Positions 57,343-64,000 of a stretch of 64,000 nt of DNA are shown one piece after another (positions within the stretch are counted from its first letter, which is position 1; each line of letters starts with the position of its first letter). The notes under the pieces are model-generated. The model saw only the letters and a program-made list of their open reading frames with translations. It did not search any database and was not told the origin of the DNA. Made by a program: the position numbers and the translations under genes. The stretch is from Caulobacter sp. BP25 (GTDB lineage Bacteria > Pseudomonadota > Alphaproteobacteria > Caulobacterales > Caulobacteraceae), in the NCBI RefSeq assembly GCF_002737755.1, contig NZ_PEGH01000017.1, positions 124,001 through 188,000 of the forward strand. Direction: 5' to 3'.

Positions 57343-59135
57343 ATGACCGCCCAGGACACGCCTGAACTTTCCAACCGCGTCATCGCCGCGCGGATCTGGC
57401 GCGAGTACCTTCAGCCCCGTCGCAACCGGCTGGTCGCCGCCCTGCTCTGCGCGGTCGCGGTCGCCGGGCTGAGCGCCGCGCTCGCCTATGTACTGAAGCC
57501 GGCGGTCGATCACTTGATCTCCGATCCCCAGCCCGGCGCGCTGTGGCGCATCCCGCTGCTGATCGCGCTCATCGCCGTCAGCCGGGGGTCTTCCAGGTCT
57601 TGCAGACCACCTCGATCAACCGGATTGGCAACGGCGTCGTCGGCGACATGCAGCTGCGGCTGTTCGCCAAGCTGATGCGCTCGGACCTGGCGCGCCTGCG
57701 CGGCGCGCACTCGGGCTCGTATGTCTCGTCGATGCTGTACGACGCGACCTTGATCCGCGAGGCGGCGACCAGCGGCCTGGTCAACTACACGCGTGAGTTC
57801 CTGACCGTGGTCGGCGCGCTGGTCGTCATGTTCCAGCTGGACTGGGCGCTCGCTGCAGGCGTCCTGATCATCGGCCCCGTCTCCAGCCTGTTCATCCGAC
57901 GCTTTTCAAAGAAGACAACCAAGGCCGCCAAGGGCGCCATGGGCGAGACCTCAAACCTCTCCACCGCGATCATGGAGAGCCTGGACGGCGTCAAGATCGT
58001 CAAGATGGAGAACCGCGAGGCCTATGAGGAAGGCCGCGTGGCCGCCGTGATCGAGCGCCGTCAGCGCCATCTGATCAAGGGCTCGAACGCCAAGGCCATG
58101 GCCGCGCCGGCTACGGAGACCTTCGGCGCTCTGATCACCGCCGGCGTCCTGGCCTATGCCGGCTGGCGGGCGACGATGGGGCAGATGAGCGCTGGGGACT
58201 TCTCGGCCTTTCTGGCGGCTCTGGCCATGGCCTTGCAGTCGCTACGCCAGGTCGCCAACCTGCAGACGGTGTTCAGTGAAGGCTTCACCGGCGCTCGCCG
58301 CCTGTTCGCCGCCCTGGACGTCGAGCCAACCATCGTCGATCCCACCGAGGCCAAGCCGCTGCCGGCCGGCGACAGCGCGATCGCTCTGAGCCACGTCACC
58401 TTCTCTTACGGCGCCGACATCCCGGCCCTATCGGACGTCTCGCTAGAAGCGCGGCAGGGCGAGACCGTCGCCCTGGTCGGTCCCTCGGGCGGCGGCAAGA
58501 GCTCGATCCTGAACCTGATCCCGCGCTTCTACGACGTGAACGGCGGCGCGGTGACCATCGACGGCCACGACGTACGGACCGTGACCCTGTCGTCCCTGCG
58601 CGACCGCATCGCGCTCGTCACCCAGGAGCCGTTCCTGTTCGACGACACTGTCCGCACCAACATCGCCTACGCCCGCCCCGGCGCCAGCCAGGCGGAGATC
58701 GAGGCCGCCGCGCGCCAGGCCGCCGCCCACGACTTCATCATGGCCCTGCCCGAGGGCTATGACACCCCCGTCGGCGAGGCCGGAACCCGTCTGTCGGGCG
58801 GCCAGCGCCAGCGCATCGCCATCGCTCGCGCCTTCTTGAAGAACGCCCCGATCCTGCTTCTGGACGAGGCCACCAGCGCGCTGGACACCGAGAGCGAGGC
58901 CCAGGTGCAGGCGGCGCTGGAGCGGCTGATGGCCGGCCGCACCACCATTCTGATCGCCCACCGCCTGTCGACCGTGAAGAACGCCGACCGCATCTATGTC
59001 ATCGACAAGGGCCGCGTGGTCGAGACCGGCGCGCACGCCGAGCTGGTCCAGATCGGCGGCCTCTATGCGCGGCTAGCCAAGGCCCAGGACCTCGATCACA
59101 GCCCGGACGCACCAGCCCTGGAGGGCGACGTTTGA
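57343..59135 (+). pseudogene. msbA: MsbA-like lipid A/ABC exporter, split by a -1 frameshift
   Basis: The 5' part (57343 to about 57588) and the 3' part in the neighbouring frame together encode a full MsbA-like half transporter of about 597 residues. Six transmembrane helices are followed by an ATPase domain with Walker [18 protein letters not shown] and ILLLDEATSALD. The break lies in GCCGGGGGTC at 57581-57590: five G where six would join AVSRG to VFQVLQ. It precedes DUF374, CDF, waaA and lpxK, the usual lipid A export context. It may be a sequencing error or a real mutation. Confidence 0.85.
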
Positions 59136-59830
59136 GACCCCTGCGTTCGCCGGTCGTGATCTGGCTGCTCTCCTCGGTCTTCGCCGGCTATTCCAAGCTC
59201 GTCTTCCGCACTCTGCGCATGACCGAGGAAGGCCGCGAGCAGGTGCAAGCCGTGTGGGCGCAAGGCCGCGCGGAAGGCGTCGGCGCGATCCTCTGCTTCT
59301 GGCACTCGCGCATCCCGATGTCGCCGCTCAGTTGGCCGCAGAGCCCCGAGCGCCAGGACATGCGCGCCCTGATCTCGCGCTCCAACGACGGCGAGTTCAT
59401 CGCCCGCACGGTCGAGAAGCTGGGCTTCCCGGCCATCCGCGGCTCCTCGGCCAAGAAGACGGATCTGGCCAAGAACAAGCACGGCGAGCAGGCCTTCCGC
59501 GACATGGTCAAGTGGGTGAAGGACGGCGGCGGGATCGCCATCACGCCCGACGGTCCGCGCGGCCCGGCCGAGCATATGGAGAAGGGCACGCCCTCCCTGG
59601 CCCGAGTCACGGGCGCGCCGGTGATCTTCGTCGGCCTGGCCGCCAAGCCTTGCCTGCGCCTCAGCTCATGGGACCAGACCATGATCCCCCTGCCCTTCGC
59701 CAAGGCCGCCATGGTCTGGGACGGACCGACCGGCGCGGGACGCGGCGACGATCCCGACCAGCTGGTCGAGGACTGGGCGGCGCGCCTCTCTGCGGTCACG
59801 AGAAGGGCCGAGGCCCTGGTCAAAGATTGA
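59132..59830 (+). CDS. DUF374-type lysophospholipid acyltransferase family protein
   Basis: A TTG at 59132 overlaps the MsbA-like stop (TTGA). The 232 residues have an N-terminal membrane segment and acyltransferase motifs ILCFWHSRIPMS (His), SRSNDGEFIARTVEKLGFPAIRGSS and ITPDGPRGPAEHMEKGTPSLARVTGAPVIFVG. It probably acylates a lipid such as lipid A or phospholipid precursors. The acyl acceptor is unknown. Confidence 0.88.
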   Translation: MRPLRSPVVIWLLSSVFAGYSKLVFRTLRMTEEGREQVQAVWAQGRAEGVGAILCFWHSRIPMSPLSWPQSPERQDMRALISRSNDGEFIARTVEKLGFPAIRGSSAKKTDLAKNKHGEQAFRDMVKWVKDGGGIAITPDGPRGPAEHMEKGTPSLARVTGAPVIFVGLAAKPCLRLSSWDQTMIPLPFAKAAMVWDGPTGAGRGDDPDQLVEDWAARLSAVTRRAEALVKD

Positions 59831-59860
59831 TCCAGCCCCTGCTTGGTGGGATGTAGGGCC

Positions 59861-60876
59861 ATGGCTCACGATCACCCCGGACACGCGCATAATCACGATC
59901 ATGGGCACGATCACGACCATGATCACCACGATCATGATCACGCGCATGGTCACGGCCATCACCACCATGGCCACGGCCACCACGGCCATAGCCACGCGCC
60001 CAAGGACTTCGGCCGCGCCTTCGCGATCGGCACGGCGCTGAACCTGAGCTTCGTGGTCGTCGAGGCGGCCGCCGGCCTGATCACCGGGTCGCTCGCCCTG
60101 CTAGCGGACGCCGGCCACAACCTCTCGGACGTGCTGGGCCTATTGATGGCCTGGGGGCAACGGTGCTGGCCAAGCGCGCGCCCAGCCTTCGCCGCACCTA
60201 TGGCCTGCGCAAGGGCACGATCCTGGCCTCGCTGGCCAATGCCGCCCTGCTGCTGGTCGCCGTCGGCGCGATCGCCTGGGAGGCCGTTCGCCGCTTCGCC
60301 GATCCGCAGCCGATCGAGACCGGCCCGGTGATGATCGTCGCCGCCATCGGCATCGCCATCAACACCGCCACGGCCCTGATGTTCATGAAGGGCTCGAAGG
60401 AGGACCTCAACGTCCGGGGCGCCTTCCTGCACATGGCCGCCGACGCAGGCGTCTCGGCGGGGGTCGTCGTCGCCGCCTTCGCCCTGAGCCTGACGGGCTG
60501 GCTGTGGCTCGACCCTGTGGTCAGCCTGGCCATCGTCGCCGTCATCGTCCTAGGCACCTGGGGCCTCCTGCGCGACTCGCTAGATCTGGCCCTCGACGCC
60601 ACGCCGCGCGGCATTGACCCGGCCAAGGTCCGTGACTGGCTGGCCGCCCGTCCGGGCGTGTCCGAGGTGCACGACCTGCACATCTGGGCGATGAGCACCA
60701 CCGAGACGGCCATGACCGCTCACGTCGTGAGGCCCCTCGGCGCCGACCACGACCAGTTCCTGCACGAGGCCTGCGCGGAGCTGGCCAGCAAGTTCAACAT
60801 CGGCCATGTGACCATCCAGGTCGAGACCAGCCACGGGGCGCACGCCTGCCGTCTGGCGCCTGCGGACGTCGTGTGA
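59861..60876 (+). pseudogene. CDF-family metal cation exporter, split by a -1 frameshift
   Basis: The 5' part encodes a His-rich cytosolic N-terminus (repeated HDHDHDHH-type units) and the first helices with LADAGHNLSDVLGLLMAWG. The 3' part in the neighbouring frame encodes ATVLAKRAPSLRRTYGLRKG and the remaining helices and C-terminal metal-binding domain. The break lies in CTGGGGGCAA at 60151-60160: five G where six would restore the frame. CDF proteins export Zn2+, Co2+ or Mn2+ using protons; the metal is unknown. It lies between DUF374 and waaA. Confidence 0.85.
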
Positions 60877-62132
60877 CCCCGTCCCTGGGCCTCTACCGGG
60901 CCGCCACGGGCCTGCTCGAACCGATCGCGCCCGCGCTGCTGGCCCACCGCGCCCGCCAGGGCAAGGAGGACCAGGCGCGCCTGGCCGAGCGTTTGGGCCG
61001 GAGCGAGCGCGCGCGGCCGGACGGCCCGCTGGTCTGGCTGCACGGCGCCAGCGTCGGCGAAAGCCTGTCGATCCTGCCCCTGGTCGAGCGCCTGCGCGCT
61101 GAGCGGCCGGAGGTCACGGTCCTGGTCACCTCGGGCACGACGACATCCGCCGCCCTGCTGGCCAAGCGCCTGCCCAGCGGCGCGATCCACCAGTACGCCC
61201 CCGTCGACGCCCCCGGCGCGGCGCGGCGCTTCATAGCCCGCTGGAAGCCCGACCTCGCCGTCTTCGTCGAGAGCGAGCTGTGGCCAAACCTCTTGCTGGA
61301 GGCCAAGGCCGCTGGGACGCGCCTGGCCCTGGTCTCGGCCAAGCTATCGGACCGCAGCTTCGCCCGTTGGAGCAAGCGCCCCGACGCCGCTCGCCAACTG
61401 CTGTCAGCCTTCGACCTGATCCTGGCCCAGGACGCCCGCGCCCATCAGCGCTTCGAGGCCCTGGGCGGCAAGGTCACCGGCGAGGCGGATCTGAAGTTCG
61501 GCGCCGGACCGCTGCCGGTGGACGAGCCAGAGTTGGCCAAGCAGCGCGCTATCTTCGCGGGCAAGCCGGTGCTGTTGGCGGCCAGTACGCATCCAGGCGA
61601 AGACGAACTCGTCATCGCGGCCTATGCCGAAATGGCCGAGGATCGTCCTCATCTGATCATCGTGCCGCGCCACATTGAGCGGGGTCCGGCTATTGTCGAT
61701 ATGGCACGCTGGCGCGGCCTGTCAGTACGGCTCCGCAGCGGCGGCGACCCGTCGGGGTCGATCCTCGTGGCGGACACGCTTGGCGAGCTTGGCCTGTGGT
61801 ACCGGCTCGCGGACCTAGCTCTGATCTGCGGCAGCCTGCTGCCCAATATCGGTGGGCACAATCCTCTGGAGGCGGCCCGCGTCTCTTGTCCGTTCGTGCG
61901 CGGTCCGCACGTCGAGAATTGGCGAAGCGTGTACGATGCGCTCGCCGAAGTCGGCATTGGCGGCTACGCTGACGATACGGACCTCTGCGATGATTTGAGC
62001 GGGGCCCTCGCGAACCCGGATCAACTACGCATTCAAGCCGCGAAGGCCCGCGCCTTCGTCGACGTCCGCGACGCCGAGGCGCGCGCGGGCCTTTCCCGCA
62101 TCCTCGAGCTGGTCCCCAAGATAGCCTCATGA
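60873..62132 (+). CDS. waaA: 3-deoxy-D-manno-octulosonic acid transferase (Kdo transferase)
   Basis: A GTG at 60873 overlaps the CDF stop. The 419-residue GT-B enzyme transfers Kdo from CMP-Kdo to lipid IVA. The N-terminal acceptor half shows VWLHGASVGESLSILPL and FVESELWPNLL. The C-terminal donor half shows LLAASTHPGEDELVI, IIVPRHIERG and ICGSLLPNIGGHNPLEAA. Codons in 61540-62045 have far more A/T-ending choices than the rest, suggesting a recombined segment. It overlaps lpxK by four bases. Confidence 0.95.
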   Translation: MTPSLGLYRAATGLLEPIAPALLAHRARQGKEDQARLAERLGRSERARPDGPLVWLHGASVGESLSILPLVERLRAERPEVTVLVTSGTTTSAALLAKRLPSGAIHQYAPVDAPGAARRFIARWKPDLAVFVESELWPNLLLEAKAAGTRLALVSAKLSDRSFARWSKRPDAARQLLSAFDLILAQDARAHQRFEALGGKVTGEADLKFGAGPLPVDEPELAKQRAIFAGKPVLLAASTHPGEDELVIAAYAEMAEDRPHLIIVPRHIERGPAIVDMARWRGLSVRLRSGGDPSGSILVADTLGELGLWYRLADLALICGSLLPNIGGHNPLEAARVSCPFVRGPHVENWRSVYDALAEVGIGGYADDTDLCDDLSGALANPDQLRIQAAKARAFVDVRDAEARAGLSRILELVPKIAS

Positions 62133-63136
62133 AACTCGGCACGCCTCGCTGGTGGTATGTGAAGAGCGGCGGCCCCGCCCCCGTGACGCGCGCCCTGCTG
62201 ACCCCGATCTCGTGGCTATGGGCGGCGGCGACCGCGCGCCGGATCGCCAAGGCCGTGCCGACCGAGGTCGCCGCCCCGGTGATCTGCGTCGGCAACGTCA
62301 CCATGGGCGGCGCCGGCAAGACACCGATCGTCCGCGAGCTGCTGCTGACCCTGACCCGTCGCGGCGTCGCAGCGCACGGCCTCTCACGCGGCTATGGCGG
62401 CAAGCTCAAAGGGCCCGTGCGGGTCGATCCCACGCGCCACACGGCCGCCGAGGTCGGCGACGAGCCGCTGATGCTGGCCCAGGATTTCCCGATGTGGGTC
62501 GCGCGCGACCGATCCGCCGGCGCCATCGCCGCCTCGGCCGCCGGGGCCGGCGCGATCGTCATGGATGACGGCCATCAAAACCCCAGCGTCCGTAAGACGC
62601 TGTCGCTGGTGGTGGTCGATGGCGAGACGCGCGGCGGCGAGTGGCCGTTTGGCGATGGCAGGGTCTTCCCCGCCGGCCCGATGCGCGAGCCGCTGAAGGT
62701 CGGTCTGGCCCGCGCCGACGCCGTGATCGTGCTGCTGCCGGTCGACATGCCGCAGCCCGACTTCGATCTCCTGGTCGAGTTCGGTGACATGCCCGTGCTG
62801 GTCGCGCGGCTTGAATCTGCGGCCCCCGTTCCGGAAGGTCCCCAGGTCGGCTTTGCTGGCGTCGGCAAGCCCTGGAAAGTCGAAAAGGCCCTGACCGCCG
62901 CCGGTTGCCAGCTGGTGGACTTCGCCCCCTTCCCAGACCACGGCGCCTATGACGAGGGAACGCTGAAGATGCTGGCCGACCGCGCGCAGGTCTATGGCGC
63001 GGGCCTGGTCACCACCGAGAAGGACTGGATCCGGCTGCCGCCCGCCTGGCGCGCGCGGGTGACTCCGTGGCCCGTCCGCGCCCGCTTCGACGACGAAGCG
63101 GCGCTGGAGGAGCTGTTGGCCAAGGCGGGGGTGTAG
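62129..63136 (+). CDS. lpxK: Tetraacyldisaccharide 4'-kinase
   Basis: The 335-residue protein phosphorylates the 4' position of the lipid A disaccharide precursor. It has an N-terminal membrane anchor, Walker A GNVTMGGAGKTPIVREL, LSRGYGGKLKGPVRVD and MDDGHQNPSV (Walker B region). It is the last gene of the lipid A set and translationally coupled to waaA (ATGA). A class B repeat follows. Confidence 0.96.
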   Translation: MKLGTPRWWYVKSGGPAPVTRALLTPISWLWAAATARRIAKAVPTEVAAPVICVGNVTMGGAGKTPIVRELLLTLTRRGVAAHGLSRGYGGKLKGPVRVDPTRHTAAEVGDEPLMLAQDFPMWVARDRSAGAIAASAAGAGAIVMDDGHQNPSVRKTLSLVVVDGETRGGEWPFGDGRVFPAGPMREPLKVGLARADAVIVLLPVDMPQPDFDLLVEFGDMPVLVARLESAAPVPEGPQVGFAGVGKPWKVEKALTAAGCQLVDFAPFPDHGAYDEGTLKMLADRAQVYGAGLVTTEKDWIRLPPAWRARVTPWPVRARFDDEAALEELLAKAGV

Positions 63137-63143
63137 GCGGTTG

Positions 63144-63261
63144 CCTTCTTCCCCCTAAGGGGGAGGAGCGCCGAATAGCGCGGAGGGGGCAAGTCGGCGT
63201 AAAATACCCTTGCCCCCACCTGACCGCTTCGCGGTCGTCCGCCCCCGGAGGGGGCGGAAGG
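63144..63261. repeat. Palindromic G/C-run repeat (class B), long copy
   Basis: The outer arms CCTTCTTCCCCC and GGGGGCGGAAGG enclose a CCCCCTAAGGGGG hairpin, GAGGGGGCAAG/CTTGCCCCC symmetry and a GACCGCTTCGCGGTC hairpin. It fills the gap between lpxK and the convergent amidohydrolase gene and may serve as a terminator. Confidence 0.8.
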
Positions 63262-63272
63262 ACACTCGCTCC

Positions 63273-64000
63273 CTACCTATAAACCACCCCGCCCTTGATC
63301 ACCGACGTCACCCGCTGCAGCTCGGTGACGTCTTTAAGCGGGTCGCCTTTGACGGCGATCAGGTCGGCGGCCTTGCCGGGGGCCAAGCTGCCGACCTCGC
63401 TGGACAGCGCGAAGTGGTCGGCGGCGTTGACCGTGGCGGTCTGGATCGCCTCCAGCGGCGTCAGGCCCGCCTTGACCAGCAGGGCGAACTCGCCGGCGTT
63501 GTCGCCGTGAGCCGAGACGCCGCTATCCGTGCCAAAAGCTATCCGGACACCGGCGGCGTGGGCGCGGCGCGCCATGTCCAGCATCTTGGGCCCGGCCTCC
63601 AGCGCCTTGGCCGTCTGGGCGGGGGTCAGGAAGTTGTTCGGGCCCGAGGCGATCCGATAGACGAAATCGCCCGCCATCAGGGTCGGGACCAGATAGGCGC
63701 CGGACTTCTTCATCAGGGCGACGCCCTCATTGTCCAGGTAGGTGCCGTGCTCTATGGAGTCGCCGCCAGCCTTGAGGAAGGCGTTGATGCCATCGCCCCC
63801 GTGCGCGTGCGCGGTGACCTTGCGACCCATGCTATGAGCGGCCTCGATGATCGCGGCCAACTCGGCGTCCGAGAACTGCTTGGACAGGCCCGCGGCGGTG
63901 TTGGACAGGACGCCGCCGGTGGCGGTGATCTTGATCAGGTCCGCGCCCAGCCAGATCTGCTCGCGCACGGCGCGTCGGCAGTCGTCGGCCCCCGAGCAGA
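63273..64000 (-). CDS. Amidohydrolase (Xaa-Pro dipeptidase-like), N-terminus beyond the window
   Basis: The frame runs off the right edge. The visible 242 residues contain the metal-dependent amidohydrolase core: GADLIKITATGGVLS (metal-bridging Lys), VTAHAHGGDG, DSIEHGTYLD and FGTDSGVSAHGDNAGEFALLVKAGLTPLEAIQTATVNAADHF, with the C-terminal GSLAPGKAADLIAVKGDPL. It is probably a peptide or lactam hydrolase of the imidazolonepropionase/prolidase-like branch. The substrate and the start are not visible. Confidence 0.88.
   Translation of the reverse strand, partial: CSGADDCRRAVREQIWLGADLIKITATGGVLSNTAAGLSKQFSDAELAAIIEAAHSMGRKVTAHAHGGDGINAFLKAGGDSIEHGTYLDNEGVALMKKSGAYLVPTLMAGDFVYRIASGPNNFLTPAQTAKALEAGPKMLDMARRAHAAGVRIAFGTDSGVSAHGDNAGEFALLVKAGLTPLEAIQTATVNAADHFALSSEVGSLAPGKAADLIAVKGDPLKDVTELQRVTSVIKGGVVYR

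Noticed and set aside
59870-60000. CAT/CAC-rich tract as a tandem repeat element
   Set aside because: It encodes the His-rich N-terminus of the CDF exporter.

Overview
The window is alphaproteobacterial chromosomal DNA and looks like the genus Caulobacter (family Caulobacteraceae). Reasons: very high GC with strongly GC-ending codons; a succinyl-CoA synthetase/2-oxoglutarate dehydrogenase block; the rplU-rpmA-obgE-proB neighbourhood; a chemoreceptor with a C-terminal WEEF docking tail and a CtrA-like TTAA-N7-TTTA box upstream; one large TonB-dependent receptor; and two families of palindromic intergenic repeats. The species assignment is inference. No rRNA, tRNA, insertion sequence, prophage or CRISPR array was seen, and most of the window is core housekeeping DNA.

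Layout. 1-10.3 kb: end of a pentapeptide-repeat protein, CorA, a CHAP-domain exported protein, TerC, the helicase PriA (convergent with terC), DUF484-xerC, a methyl-accepting chemotaxis protein and a small exported protein. 10.3-18.9 kb, minus strand: sucCDAB, a DUF3088-type gene and lpdA, together encoding succinyl-CoA synthetase and the E1/E2/E3 subunits of 2-oxoglutarate dehydrogenase. 19.2-27.2 kb: an accessory stretch with a spinster-like MFS transporter, a TonB-dependent receptor, a TetR regulator, a Tat-type carotenoid-oxygenase-family enzyme, DUF2141, DUF2306 and a divergent membrane LytTR regulator. 27.2-34.2 kb: a tripartite RND efflux operon (adaptor, pump, outer-membrane lipoprotein) with a divergent TetR regulator. 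34.2-36.2 kb: modAB without modC, with a possible TOBE fragment. 36.2-44.8 kb: MarR regulator with DUF899-VOC-GST genes, mtgA, nitroreductase, a WD40-like protein, an orphan ExbD, an EF-hand protein, and a zinc-type CobW GTPase with a membrane partner behind a Zur-like palindrome. 44.9-50 kb: rplU-rpmA, an acetyltransferase, an unrecognised gene, obgE-proB. 50-56.5 kb: ubiD, an M14 peptidase, MAPEG, pmbA, an inositol-phosphatase-family gene and DUF4170. 56.5-63.1 kb: lipid A/Kdo genes (MsbA-like ABC transporter, DUF374 acyltransferase, CDF metal exporter, waaA, lpxK) beside a convergent tyrosine phosphatase. The window ends inside an amidohydrolase.

Observations most worth a second look: (i) the MsbA-like and CDF genes are each broken by the same kind of -1 frameshift in a run of five G; (ii) PriA has lost three cysteines of one of its two zinc sites while the other is intact; (iii) the C-terminal half of waaA has clearly different codon use from its flanks, suggesting a recombined segment; (iv) an enzyme/receptor/regulator cluster around the carotenoid-oxygenase-family gene has no obvious described pathway; (v) several clean palindromic operators can be read next to the regulators that probably bind them; (vi) two classes of palindromic repeat recur in intergenic positions, one of them inside the RND operon.
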